From Ignavibacteria bacterium (GTDB lineage: Bacteria; Bacteroidota; Ignavibacteria; OLB7): a stretch of 62,096 nucleotides of DNA. Shown here piece by piece: positions 54,353-62,096 of the stretch. Under the pieces are notes generated by a model. That model saw nothing but the letters and a program-made list of their open reading frames with translations, ran no database searches and was not told where the DNA came from. The stretch lies in the NCBI GenBank assembly GCA_020635205.1, contig JACKAE010000007.1, positions 1 through 62,096 of the forward strand, in the 5' to 3' direction. A program made the position numbers and the translations under genes. Positions within the stretch are counted from its first letter, which is position 1, and the number at the start of each line of letters is the position of its first letter.

Positions 54353-55609
54353 TTAGTTTTCTCTACCGCGCATTTCAAATGCGATTTCAGAGTTTGAGTG
54401 GGATGTCTGGGTTCCTTGCCAAGGTCCCGTTGAGACATAGTCAGCTTCGTCAAAATACCCTGTCCAGTAGGCCCCTTGATATGATCTGTACCTAAGTCCT
54501 TTTGTTGAGTGGAACCACCAAGTTTTGCGAGGAGCATTGTAGTCTTTTTCGTAGATCACCAATGCCATACTTGGGTCATCAGTACACCAATTAGCGGTGA
54601 ATTCTAAGTGAATGTCTTTCCACTGATTTAACTCGTCGTCATCTATTGAGTTTTCACCCCAAAATGTTTGATCGCCTGAGCTTGTGGTTGTTACTGAAGA
54701 GCCAAGGTCTTCGTATTGCACGAATACGAAGGCGACATCGTTCGCACCTGATGGCCAAACGTCTTTGTCTTTAATGAACTTGATTTGATCGTAGAATTCA
54801 AACCACTTTGTGGGTGTGCAGTTATCAGTCTTCTTCTTGTAGTAAACTCCACCTAACTCTCCAAACAGGTTGACTCGATCATTAATCGATATTACCCATT
54901 GTGGTTGTGTCTCACTATCGTCTTCGTTGTAGCTGTTGGTTCCATATCCTGTAACCTCACCCGATGCGTCAACAGTCGCTGAATACCCACTGAGCGACAC
55001 AACTTCGGATAAGTCACCTTTTGCGGGAATAACCACAGGTCTATTCGTGTGATTAGTTGTTGTGTAAGCTGGAATGTACACTTGGGGATAAAATCCTTTT
55101 CCGCTGTAGTCAATGTGGTCCAAGATGTCGCCCAGATCATCTACTTTATCCTGAATAGCTTGTGGAGCATGAGCAAGAATTGATGCTCGCATTTCTGTCT
55201 CGAGGTTTATTTCGGCAAGAGTGCAAGCTGCAACAAGGTCTTTGAAAAGGACATTATCGTCGCCGTCGAACTGTAGCTCAATCTGTTCATTTAGGAGGCT
55301 GATAAAGTCAGCATCAACAGTTAAGTCTATCAAACCATAGGCAAGCAAATCGAGATAGTCGTCGATCTCATCCTGCATCGTGCTCGTTACTTCGATGTCG
55401 TCGTCAGTCAGTGTCCAATCAGGATTGCTATGTGGATGTGATCCAGTCTCTTCTTTCCCATGGTTGTGGGCGTCGTGGCTCGTTGTTGTCTCTTCTGTGC
55501 AGGCACTGTATAGCAGTGCCAAAAACATGATGAGGAGTCCTCGGGTGGAAAGCCGGGATAGTGGAAAGAGTTTGGTGCTTCTTCCTTCCGCTGTTTTCAG
55601 TCGTCGCAT
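54353..55609 (-). CDS. Lipoprotein of unknown function
   Basis: 418 residues; AAAGGAG lies about 9 bases before the ATG. The lipoprotein signal is 'GLLIMFLALLYSAC', preceded by an unusually long basic N-terminus. The mature start is His-rich ('TSHDAHNHGKEETGSHPHS'), possibly metal-binding. A helical region (about 85-165) precedes a beta-rich C-terminal half with many Trp, Tyr and Asp ('WVISINDRVNLFGELGGVYYKKK', 'RKTWWFHSTKGLRYRSYQG'). I recognise no family. It lies on the same strand as, and upstream of, the fibre gene, separated by a palindrome. Confidence 0.75.
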   Translation of the reverse strand: MRRLKTAEGRSTKLFPLSRLSTRGLLIMFLALLYSACTEETTTSHDAHNHGKEETGSHPHSNPDWTLTDDDIEVTSTMQDEIDDYLDLLAYGLIDLTVDADFISLLNEQIELQFDGDDNVLFKDLVAACTLAEINLETEMRASILAHAPQAIQDKVDDLGDILDHIDYSGKGFYPQVYIPAYTTTNHTNRPVVIPAKGDLSEVVSLSGYSATVDASGEVTGYGTNSYNEDDSETQPQWVISINDRVNLFGELGGVYYKKKTDNCTPTKWFEFYDQIKFIKDKDVWPSGANDVAFVFVQYEDLGSSVTTTSSGDQTFWGENSIDDDELNQWKDIHLEFTANWCTDDPSMALVIYEKDYNAPRKTWWFHSTKGLRYRSYQGAYWTGYFDEADYVSTGPWQGTQTSHSNSEIAFEMRGREN

Positions 55610-55804
55610 AGTGAATGCTCCTTTAGGTTGATATATGTATTGCCGTAGTTGGCGGGATCAATCTATTCTTCACTTTCTGTGCTGGCAATCGAAGGTGAAT
55701 AGGTAGCCTCTCTCGCTGAATAAGTGTGTGGCTTTCACTGAGAAGTGTTCGAGAGACTGAAGAGCAGAGGTGGGGATTTTCCGATATGTCTGTATTTTGG
55801 CTCG

Positions 55805-56464
55805 ATGAACTACGAACTTACAATCAAGCCGGAAGGGAGAAAACTCCCAATAGGGAAAATGCTCTGCTTAGGAAAAAACTATGCTCTCCACGCGAAGGAG
55901 ATGGGGGGAGATGTTCCTTCGGAGCCGGTAATCTTTACGAAACCCAGAACAGCCTTTATTCCTGATGGTGGAACGATTCAAATACCTGATATATCGAACG
56001 AGCTTCACCATGAGTTGGAACTGGTGGTGGTGATCGGCAGAGCGATGCGGAATGTATCCGAAGAAGAGGGGATGGAAGGTGTTCTCGGTTATGCTGTCGG
56101 CTTGGATATGACGCTTCGGGATGTTCAAAGCCGCGCAAAGAAGAGGGGAGAACCTTGGGCTGTCGCCAAAGGGTTCGACACATCGGCTCCGATTAGCGAC
56201 GTGGTGCTGCGTGAATCTGTCCCCGACCCAAGCAACCTCCGCATGAGCCTCTTAGTGAACGGTGAGCTGAGGCAGCAGGGGGAGACGAACGATATGATTT
56301 TCAATATCCCCTTCACGATCAGCTACCTTTCCCGAATTTTTACGTTGGAACCGGGAGATTGCATCTTTACCGGAACCCCGGAAGGGGTAGCTCAAGTAGT
56401 GAGTGGCGATCGTCTCGTTGCCGAAATTGAGGGGGTTGGTCGATTGGAGGTGGCGGTTACGTAG
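55805..56464 (+). CDS. Fumarylacetoacetate hydrolase family protein (acylpyruvase-like)
   Basis: 219 residues from ATG 55805, which gives the usual compact form; a longer frame to 55745 adds unconserved residues. 'KMLCLGKNYALHAKEM', 'PVIFTKPRTAFIP', the metal-binding 'LHHELELVVVIG' (Glu-x-Glu), 'GYAVGLDMTLRDVQ' and 'LEPGDCIFTGTPEGV' are family hallmarks. Relatives hydrolyse acylpyruvates such as acetylpyruvate or fumarylpyruvate, or decarboxylate oxaloacetate. The substrate here is not determined. It precedes yicC by about 140 bases. Confidence 0.92.
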   Translation: MNYELTIKPEGRKLPIGKMLCLGKNYALHAKEMGGDVPSEPVIFTKPRTAFIPDGGTIQIPDISNELHHELELVVVIGRAMRNVSEEEGMEGVLGYAVGLDMTLRDVQSRAKKRGEPWAVAKGFDTSAPISDVVLRESVPDPSNLRMSLLVNGELRQQGETNDMIFNIPFTISYLSRIFTLEPGDCIFTGTPEGVAQVVSGDRLVAEIEGVGRLEVAVT

Positions 56465-56607
56465 GGCCATGACGCGTCATGACCCCACGTAACCAATACG
56501 AATCAATACAGAACGTTCCTCCTTCCCTTCACATTTCTGCTTCCCTTTTTTGTAACTTTGAGGCTTTCCTTAATCTGACGACTATAGAATTTCTTCCAGA
56601 GAATGAT

Positions 56608-57489
56608 ATGATTCTTAGCATGACTGGCTTCGGGCGAGCCGAAGCAAGCAGTGACGGAGTAACCGCGACGGTGGAGATGAGGAGCGTGAACAATCGCTTT
56701 CTGGAAGTCTCTGCACGAATGCCGAAGGAGTTCAGCGTTCGGGAAAATGATGTCAAGGAGATTATCCGCAAGGTGCTCTCGCGTGGTAAAGTGAACGTAA
56801 CGATTACAGTTGAGCGGACTGGCGAATCTGGGGTCTCCCTTACCGTGGATGAGGATCTTGCCCTACAGTATAAGGAAGCACTGAACTTAGTTCGTAAGGG
56901 GGCAAAGATTAAGGAGGCGGTCTCTCTCTCCCACATTCTCGTTTTTAAGGATGAACTCATCACCCGTAATTCAGGTGAGGATAATTTCGAGAGTGAGTGG
57001 AAGGTGATTGCCGAAGCGGTTTCCAATTGCGTTAGGAATCTTGGCGATATGCGGCGTAAAGAGGGGGGAGAGCTTGCGAAGGATATGCGGGGGCGGATCA
57101 GCGAGATGAATAAGTTGGTAGACAAGGTCGAGAATCTCTCGAAGGAACAAGTGCCGGAAGAGCGGAAGAGATTGCGAGAGCGGATTGCGCGCCTCTTCGA
57201 AAATGATGAGATCGACGAGCAACGCCTTGAAATGGAGATTGTTCTCCTGGCCGACAAACTGGATCTTACTGAGGAGTGCGTTCGCTGGAGAAGCCACAGC
57301 AAGTTCTTCTTAGAAGCGGTGAACGACCGCGAACCAGCCGGGCGCAGATTGAATTTCCTTTTACAGGAGATGCTTCGGGAGATTAACACCATGGGGTCGA
57401 AGTCGAACGATAGCCGCATCGCTCACCTAATTGTCGGTGCAAAAGAAGAATTAGAGAAGATTCGGGAGCAGGTGCAGAACATCGAGTAA
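56608..57489 (+). CDS. yicC: YicC family endoribonuclease
   Basis: 293 residues, matching the family. The N-terminus 'MILSMTGFGRAEASSDG' fixes the start; a longer frame to 56479 is upstream DNA. Other conserved parts are 'EMRSVNNRFLEVSARMP', 'RGKVNVTITVER', 'RLFENDEIDEQRLEMEIVLLADKLDLTEECVRWRSH' and the C-terminal 'GRRLNFLLQEMLREINTMGSKSND' with 'KEELEKIREQVQNIE'. YicC proteins are metal-dependent endoribonucleases implicated in small-RNA turnover and stationary-phase survival. The order yicC-gmk-rpoZ is widely conserved in bacteria. Confidence 0.95.
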   Translation: MILSMTGFGRAEASSDGVTATVEMRSVNNRFLEVSARMPKEFSVRENDVKEIIRKVLSRGKVNVTITVERTGESGVSLTVDEDLALQYKEALNLVRKGAKIKEAVSLSHILVFKDELITRNSGEDNFESEWKVIAEAVSNCVRNLGDMRRKEGGELAKDMRGRISEMNKLVDKVENLSKEQVPEERKRLRERIARLFENDEIDEQRLEMEIVLLADKLDLTEECVRWRSHSKFFLEAVNDREPAGRRLNFLLQEMLREINTMGSKSNDSRIAHLIVGAKEELEKIREQVQNIE

Positions 57490-57503
57490 TCGAGAAGAAG
57501 ATT

Positions 57504-58145
57504 ATGTCCGCAGATGCAGGTGACATATCGCACCACTCCTCTATTGGAGAGCCGAAAGAGGGTGTAGAGAATCCATCGGGAAAGATTGTAGTGATCTCAG
57601 CCCCTTCAGGTGCGGGGAAAACAACGATTGCGCGGAGACTTCTGGAGCGACACCCAGACTGGCAGTTCTCGATTTCGGCGACAACTCGACCGAAACGAGA
57701 GAAAGAGGTGGATGGTGTCGACTATTTTTTTCTCAGCCACGAAGAGTTCCTTCACCGGGTTGAAGAATCGGAGATGATTGAGTGGGAGGAGATTTATGGG
57801 CGGCTCTACGGGACTCTGAAGTCAGAAGTAACCAAGCTGTTGGAGAATCCTGTAGTTAGGCGAGTTCTCTTCGACATCGACGTGAAGGGGGCACTCTCAA
57901 TCAAGCGGGCATTTCCGGAAGATGCTTTTCTGATCTTTATTGCCCCTCCATCGATAGAAGAACTCCGGAATCGGCTGGTTCACCGGAACACCGAGTCGCT
58001 TCAGAGCCTCGAGCGAAGAATCGAGCGAGCTACGATGGAGATGGAGTTGCAGACAATGTTTGACTTATCGGTTGTGAACAGCAACCTTGATGAGGCTGTA
58101 AATCAGGTGGAAGAGGCAATAGAGAGAAGGCCGGGTAAGCAATAA
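57504..58145 (+). CDS. gmk: Guanylate kinase
   Basis: 213 residues. P-loop 'VISAPSGAGKTTIARRLLE', the GMP-binding 'SISATTRPKREKEVDGVDYFFLSHEEF' and 'EIYGRLYGT', and the lid segment 'RNTESLQSLERRI' are intact. The first 25 residues, before the P-loop strand, are an unconserved extension. It converts GMP and ATP to GDP and ADP in the cytosol. It begins 14 bases after yicC and is followed by rpoZ. Confidence 0.96.
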   Translation: MSADAGDISHHSSIGEPKEGVENPSGKIVVISAPSGAGKTTIARRLLERHPDWQFSISATTRPKREKEVDGVDYFFLSHEEFLHRVEESEMIEWEEIYGRLYGTLKSEVTKLLENPVVRRVLFDIDVKGALSIKRAFPEDAFLIFIAPPSIEELRNRLVHRNTESLQSLERRIERATMEMELQTMFDLSVVNSNLDEAVNQVEEAIERRPGKQ

Positions 58146-58227
58146 ATAGACTGTGCTTTTCGTTAGAGAGCCGGTTTTGTAGAAATTTTTGGAAGTAGAA
58201 TATCGTACACGATCCACGGAGAATGCA

Positions 58228-58518
58228 ATGCCAATCCGACCAGTCGATCTGAAGGACGTGACAGGTGACGCCTCAAGTCTGTACGAGGCAATTGTCGTCA
58301 TGTCGAAGCGTGCCAGACAGATCAACGATGAGTTGAAGCAAAACCTTGATATGCGGCTGGAAGAGGTCGTTTCCCAGTTCGAAGATGAACAGGAGATGAC
58401 AGATAATCCGGACCAGATTGCGATCAGCAAAGAGTTCGACAGAATTCCTAAGCCAACATTTCTGGCTATCGACGAAATGCTCGATGGAGAGATCGACCAT
58501 CGCTATAGAGACGTATAG
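58228..58518 (+). CDS. rpoZ: RNA polymerase omega subunit
   Basis: 96 residues from ATG 58228, which has CGGAG about 6 bases upstream; a frame to TTG 58189 is less likely. The core 'SLYEAIVVMSKRARQINDELKQNLD' matches the omega helix that clamps the beta-prime C-terminus. The acidic middle and 'ISKEFDRIPKPTFLAIDEML' tail are like Bacteroidota/Chlorobi omega proteins, which are divergent from E. coli RpoZ. Its position after gmk is the usual bacterial arrangement and supports the call. Confidence 0.88.
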   Translation: MPIRPVDLKDVTGDASSLYEAIVVMSKRARQINDELKQNLDMRLEEVVSQFEDEQEMTDNPDQIAISKEFDRIPKPTFLAIDEMLDGEIDHRYRDV

Positions 58519-58548
58519 TCAACTGCAGTTCAGGGCAAAGAGAAGTCC

Positions 58549-58583
58549 AAACGGCGATTCGCATCAGCGGGTCGCCGTTTTTT
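58549..58583 (+). terminator. Rho-independent terminator of the yicC-gmk-rpoZ group
   Basis: A perfect 9-bp stem (58549-58557 with 58572-58580) runs into six T residues. Confidence 0.9.
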
Positions 58584-58692
58584 CTTTGTGAAATCTTGCT
58601 TTCAAGGGGTCACTTTGCCGTTAAAGAATACGTTCAGGAGTCTTTTTTAGTAAATTCACACCAATAGTTCTATCAACTAACAATACCCATTC

Positions 58693-59484
58693 ATGAACTT
58701 TGAATTAGAAGATAAGACGGCGATTGTAGCCGCTGCAAGCCATGGAATTGGAAAGGCTTGCGCCATGCGGCTGGCAAAGGAAGGGGCAAACGTTGTGATT
58801 TGTGCCAGAGGACAGGAAGCGTTGGTGAAGACTACTGACGAAATTTCGGCTGCAACAGGAAGGCAGGTGGAGTGGGTGCAAGCAGACTTGACGAAACCGG
58901 AAGAAATCGACGTTCTAATTGATGCAACAACTGTCGCGTTTGGCGACATCGACATTCTGGTGACTAATTGCGGCGGGCCGAAGCGGGGGGAGTTTATGAC
59001 GATGGAAGATTCTGATTGGAAGAAGGCCTACGACATGGTCTTCATGAGTACTGTTCGATTAATCCGGGCGGCGATTCCCCACATGCGTGCCAGAAAGAAC
59101 GGACGGATTGTGAACCTGACCTCGATTGCAGTGAAACAGCCAATCGATGGGTTGATTCTCTCGAACGCTTTACGAGCAGGAGTAATTGGACTTGCAAAAA
59201 CACTTGCAAAGGAACTTGCTCCGTTTGGAATCACCGTGAACAACGTTGCTCCCGGCTATACATTCACCAATCGTATCTACGATTTAGCAATGGAAGAGGC
59301 AAAAGCACGAAATATTTCCCACGAAGATGTGATGGCTGAGTATCACCGGAGTATTCCGTTGGAACGAATGGGGCGACCAGAAGAGATCGCCAACTTAGTT
59401 GCATTCCTCGCCTCTTCTGGAGCCGGTTATATAACTGGTGCTACTATACCGATTGATGGTGGCTACCATCTCGGGTTAATGTAA
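58693..59484 (+). CDS. Short-chain dehydrogenase/reductase fold protein lacking the Tyr/Lys pair
   Basis: 263 residues. Nucleotide-binding start 'KTAIVAAASHGIGKACAMRLAKEGANVVICAR', 'ADLTKPEEI', 'DILVTNCGGPKRGEF' (usual NNAG), catalytic-Ser region 'RIVNLTSIAVKQP', and the C-terminal 'MGRPEEIANLVAFLASSGAGYITGATIPIDGG' are clear. Where classical SDRs have Y-x-x-x-K, this protein reads 'ILSNALRAGVIGLAKTLA', so both Tyr and Lys are replaced. A divergent group of FabG-like homologues shares this. It may bind NAD(P) without classical catalysis or use another mechanism. An unknown ATP-grasp-like gene follows 20 bases later. Confidence 0.9.
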   Translation: MNFELEDKTAIVAAASHGIGKACAMRLAKEGANVVICARGQEALVKTTDEISAATGRQVEWVQADLTKPEEIDVLIDATTVAFGDIDILVTNCGGPKRGEFMTMEDSDWKKAYDMVFMSTVRLIRAAIPHMRARKNGRIVNLTSIAVKQPIDGLILSNALRAGVIGLAKTLAKELAPFGITVNNVAPGYTFTNRIYDLAMEEAKARNISHEDVMAEYHRSIPLERMGRPEEIANLVAFLASSGAGYITGATIPIDGGYHLGLM

Positions 59485-59504
59485 CTCAGCAAACAATTAC
59501 TGAT

Positions 59505-60701
59505 ATGATTCCGGAATTGCGCAAACAGTTCAACCGGGATTTTAACGAACGAACCTTCGCCTCCTTCCTGCAACGGCTGGATGATCGGGTTCGCCAGAAG
59601 ATCCTATTCCGAGTATGCGAGACTCCACTTTTTGTCCCGCGATATGTACAGAAAATGTGTGAGGATACTGCTGTAGAGTTGGCCTTGACGCTCCACACGC
59701 CGGAATATCTTGCCGCCTCCGATGTTGCTCTACATCCAGAAATTACTGTTGCTGGTCAACCAGATCACGCATCGTTTATTGCTGTGGACTTTGCGATGAC
59801 CTATGCTGAGGATGGGACGATCAAGCCGATGCTGGTAGAGATTCAGGGCTTTCCGTCGTTGATGGCCTACCAGTTGATGTTAGCTGAGCTTTTGCAGGAA
59901 CACTTCGCTCTTTCTCCCGATCTTGCCTATATCAACGGTGACCACACGCGGCCACAATTTCTCGACCTTCTCCACCGAACGATTGTTGCCGACCACGATA
60001 GGGAACAGGTGATTTTGATGGAGTATGATCCTTGGAATCAGAAGACTTCTCCTGATTTCACTGGAATCAAGGAACTGCTCGGGATTGAGGTTGTAGATAT
60101 TCGACACGTAGTGAAGGAAGGGAAGCGTTTGCACTACCGGAATCAGAGTGGCAACCTCATCCCAATTTCCCGTATCTATAATCGAGCAATCGTCGATGAA
60201 CTTGAACGAGAGAACGTTCAAATCCCTTTCAACTGGAATGAAGAGTTAGATGTAGAGTGGGCCGGACATCCAAACTGGTTTTTCCGGATTAGTAAGTTCT
60301 CCTCTCCTTACCTTGAACATCCACTTGTTCCCCGGTCGTGGTTCCTTCACCAGATGGAGGACTATCCTGACCAACTCGACCGCTTCGTTCTAAAACCACT
60401 CTTTTCGTTTGCCGGTGCAGGTGTTATTGTTGGTCCAACCAGAGAAGATATTGCCGCGATTCCACCGGAAAAGCGTTCGGGGTATCTGCTTCAGGAGAAG
60501 ATTGACTTTGCAGGGGTTGTAGATACACCCGAGGGGGGGACGCGGGCGGAGATGCGAGTGATGCTCGTCTGGCCTACAGAAGATGAACGCCCAACTCCGA
60601 TCATGGGGTTGGTACGGATGGGACGAGGAGATAAGATGGGGGTGGATCAGAACAAAGGAATGAAGTGGATTGGGGCAAGCTGCAATTTCTTTGGAACGTA
60701 G
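59505..60701 (+). CDS. Uncharacterised ATP-grasp-like protein
   Basis: 398 residues, no signal peptide. The N-terminal part is helical; the middle has 'MLVEIQGFPSLMAYQLML'. The C-terminal third reads like the ATP-binding part of ATP-grasp enzymes: 'DRFVLKPLFSFAGAGVIVGPT' (lysine strand plus glycine loop), 'GYLLQEKIDFAGVV', 'RAEMRVMLVW' and 'GLVRMGRGDKMGVDQNKGMKWIGASCNF' (Arg and Asn in positions for Mg-ATP binding). ATP-grasp enzymes ligate a carboxylate to an amine or thiol; no substrate can be proposed. It is probably co-transcribed with the SDR-like gene just upstream. Confidence 0.65.
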   Translation: MIPELRKQFNRDFNERTFASFLQRLDDRVRQKILFRVCETPLFVPRYVQKMCEDTAVELALTLHTPEYLAASDVALHPEITVAGQPDHASFIAVDFAMTYAEDGTIKPMLVEIQGFPSLMAYQLMLAELLQEHFALSPDLAYINGDHTRPQFLDLLHRTIVADHDREQVILMEYDPWNQKTSPDFTGIKELLGIEVVDIRHVVKEGKRLHYRNQSGNLIPISRIYNRAIVDELERENVQIPFNWNEELDVEWAGHPNWFFRISKFSSPYLEHPLVPRSWFLHQMEDYPDQLDRFVLKPLFSFAGAGVIVGPTREDIAAIPPEKRSGYLLQEKIDFAGVVDTPEGGTRAEMRVMLVWPTEDERPTPIMGLVRMGRGDKMGVDQNKGMKWIGASCNFFGT

Positions 60702-60721
60702 TGAAGCGGAGGGAAAAAGGA

Positions 60722-60777
60722 GTACACGGATCAAACGGATTGGGATGGATTTACACTGATCCGTTTGATCCGTGTAC
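60722..60777. repeat. Perfect 19-bp extragenic inverted repeat
   Basis: The arms 60722-60740 and 60759-60777 are exact reverse complements around an 18-base loop. It lies between convergent genes. The 'CGGATCAAACGGAT' wording resembles dispersed palindromes recalled from other genomes. No clear T run follows. Confidence 0.75.
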
Positions 60778-60798
60778 AATGAAGACTATAACGCCAGA

Positions 60799-61293
60799 CT
60801 AAGACCCCGAACTCTGCTTCAGCGCATCTTTTACCTTCTCAAAGTCAGGCAGATCTCCAGCATTCTCCAGAATCTCTGAGTGAATTAGCTTCCCTTCTTT
60901 GTTGAAGACAAAGGCTGAACGCTTCGCCACACCATTCATGTCATTGATTCCCGGTAACCAAACATCGTACTTTGCACCGAAGGCCTCAATTGCTTCTTTG
61001 TTGAAGTCAGAGAGGAGAGGGGTCGTGATGTTGTGCGCCTTTGCCCAGACATACTGTGCGAAGGGACTGTCAACCGAGATCCCGTATACTTCGGCATCAA
61101 GCCCTTGATACGTATTCAAATCGTCGCTGATTGAACACATTTCGGAAGTGCAAACGCCCGTTCCTGCGCCGGGGAAAAAGAGAAGAACCCGATTCTTTCC
61201 GTTCGTCTCAGCAAGCTGAAGTTTATGCACCCCTTCATCATTTTTTTGAAGGAGAGTGATTTCTGGGATGTTATCTCCAATCTGGATTGCCAT
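60799..61293 (-). CDS. Peroxiredoxin (AhpC/TSA family, Bcp/AhpE-like)
   Basis: 164 residues; AGGA lies 6-9 bases before the ATG. The active site 'LLFFPGAGTGVCTSEMC' gives a peroxidatic Cys and a second Cys five residues later, the spacing seen in Bcp/PrxQ proteins, while the flanking 'VYGISVDSPFAQYVWA' and 'TTPLLSDFNKEAIEAFGA' are closer to AhpE. It reduces hydrogen peroxide and organic peroxides in the cytosol using thioredoxin or a similar donor. It is monocistronic and convergent with the ATP-grasp-like gene. Confidence 0.95.
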   Translation of the reverse strand: MAIQIGDNIPEITLLQKNDEGVHKLQLAETNGKNRVLLFFPGAGTGVCTSEMCSISDDLNTYQGLDAEVYGISVDSPFAQYVWAKAHNITTPLLSDFNKEAIEAFGAKYDVWLPGINDMNGVAKRSAFVFNKEGKLIHSEILENAGDLPDFEKVKDALKQSSGS

Positions 61294-61448
61294 AAGTATT
61301 CCTCGTTGAAATGTTTGTGAAAATGAAGTTCTACGTTGGTGGCTATCTTTTTGTTCAGTCAGTGCGAAGCAAAAAATGATACCAGTGAATGGCAGTGTTG
61401 CTGATTAAACACTCCCAACTCTGCACTCCTAACCCTACGAACTCGATT

Positions 61449-62096
61449 CTAATGCCTGAAGTGTCGCATTCCTGTGAAGACCATTGTGATGCCATTCTCG
61501 TCGGCGGCATCGATAACTTCTTGATCTCGGATTGACCCTCCTGGCTGAATAGCCGCAGTTGCCCCAGCCCCTACCGCCTCCATCAATCCATCCGGGAAGG
61601 GGAAGAATGCGTCGGAGGCGACTGCGCACCCTGTCAGGTCCAAGCCAGCAATCTCTGCCTTGCGGGCGGCAATCATTGCCGAGTCGACGCGAGACATTTG
61701 CCCAGCTCCAATGCCGAGCGTTCTGTCGTGGGTAGCGTAGACAATGGCGTTAGATTTTACGTGCTTTGCTACGCGCCACGCAAATTCCATTCCCTTAAGC
61801 TCTTCGGCTGATGGTTCCCGCTTTGTCATCACCTGCAAACCTTCTGGAGCATAGAGTTCGTTGTCGACATCCTGAACCAGAAGCCCGCCTGCTACTGCCC
61901 TCACTTGTGGTGAGGATTGGCTGGAGCGGAGTTTCCCGTAATCTACAGTGACCAGACGACGATTCTTTTTCTTTGAGAGGAGGGAGAGTGCTTCTTCTGT
62001 GTACTCTGGTGCAATCAGCACTTCTGTGAAGATTTCGTCGATTGCCGTGGCTAAGTCAACGTCCATCGGACGATTGACGGCGATAATCCCTCCGAA
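61449..62096 (-). CDS. purH: Phosphoribosylaminoimidazolecarboxamide formyltransferase/IMP cyclohydrolase PurH, C-terminal part
   Basis: The frame is open to the window edge, so the 5' part lies outside; about 215 residues are visible. They are the end of the AICAR transformylase domain: 'FGGIIAVNRPMDVDLATAI', 'EVLIAPEYTEEAL', 'LVQDVDN', 'VKSNAIVYATHDRTLGIGAGQMSRVDSAMIAARKA', 'AVASDAFFPFPDGL' and 'IQPGGSIRDQEVIDAADENGITMVFTGMRHFRH', which is the canonical terminus. It performs the last two steps of IMP synthesis. Confidence 0.96.
   Translation of the reverse strand, partial: FGGIIAVNRPMDVDLATAIDEIFTEVLIAPEYTEEALSLLSKKKNRRLVTVDYGKLRSSQSSPQVRAVAGGLLVQDVDNELYAPEGLQVMTKREPSAEELKGMEFAWRVAKHVKSNAIVYATHDRTLGIGAGQMSRVDSAMIAARKAEIAGLDLTGCAVASDAFFPFPDGLMEAVGAGATAAIQPGGSIRDQEVIDAADENGITMVFTGMRHFRH

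Noticed and set aside
56529..57419. A 296-codon open frame antisense to yicC
   Set aside because: It is Ser/Arg/Leu-rich low-quality sequence lying fully opposite the conserved yicC frame, with no ribosome site or domain.
1..62096. Search for tRNA, rRNA, tmRNA, prophage, restriction-modification or toxin-antitoxin genes
   Set aside because: No cloverleaf with a TTCGA-type T-loop and no protein motif of those systems was seen on either strand.

Overview
The window reads like a chromosome segment of a free-living, Gram-negative member of the Bacteroidota/Chlorobi/Kapabacteria branch (FCB group). The case rests on protein types. Four large secreted proteins end in a type IX secretion (T9SS) C-terminal sorting domain. 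There are anchor-D-like and cohesin-like modules, OmpA and PorV/FadL-like outer-membrane proteins, a beta-propeller LytS-type histidine kinase with a LytTR regulator, a DUF1460 protein, and a 29-residue mS38/AURKAIP1-like ribosomal protein typical of this group. Base composition is near half G+C by eye. The assignment to Kapabacteria is an inference. I see no rRNA, tRNA, CRISPR array, prophage or insertion sequence.

Layout: 1-5461 holds the 3' end of a giant T9SS cargo gene with odd base composition, a double-OmpA protein and an Hsp20 gene, separated by good terminators. 5506-9585 (minus) carries a prenylcysteine-methyltransferase-like gene, a lipoprotein and rsmB. 9825-16852 (plus) has surface proteins around a CoA-binding protein. 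16947-18281 (minus) encodes a ClpB reduced to half of its middle domain plus the second ATPase. 18599-25173 (plus) is a housekeeping and envelope run: plsY, gpsA, waaA, larC, DUF1361, ugd. 25452-27803 (minus) is a secreted M14 carboxypeptidase. 27992-30720 is a beta-oxidation/phenylacetate-type run (two crotonases and a 3-hydroxyacyl-CoA dehydrogenase) whose gaps hold a repeated AT-rich inverted-repeat element. 30879-34514 contains a Tat-exported DUF1460 protein, a lipoprotein, and a cobalamin adenosyltransferase divergent from a YmdB-type phosphoesterase. 34538-39044 has a secreted subtilase, another crotonase and a small envelope protein.

39229-46996 contains a heptosyltransferase-like gene, a MoxR-type AAA+ ATPase, an exported WD40 protein followed by a decayed copy of the moxR 3' end, argD, the mS38-like mini-gene, a TPR protein, an HU/IHF gene and a lipoprotein. 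47185-51127 is an overlapping kinase/regulator pair. 51210-55609 (minus) holds a long YadA-head-like fibre protein and a lipoprotein. 55805-60701 (plus) has an FAH hydrolase, the yicC-gmk-rpoZ group, an atypical SDR and an unknown ATP-grasp-like protein. The window closes with a peroxiredoxin and the 3' part of purH, both minus.

The genes are a mix of core metabolism and a heavy investment in cell-surface and secreted proteins. No single undescribed multi-gene system is evident. The best leads are the half-ClpB, the moxR-WD40-moxR-remnant arrangement, the triplicated-module fibre protein, the SDR without its Tyr/Lys pair next to an unknown ATP-grasp-like gene, the inverted-repeat elements in the beta-oxidation cluster, and poly-G tracts in three envelope genes.
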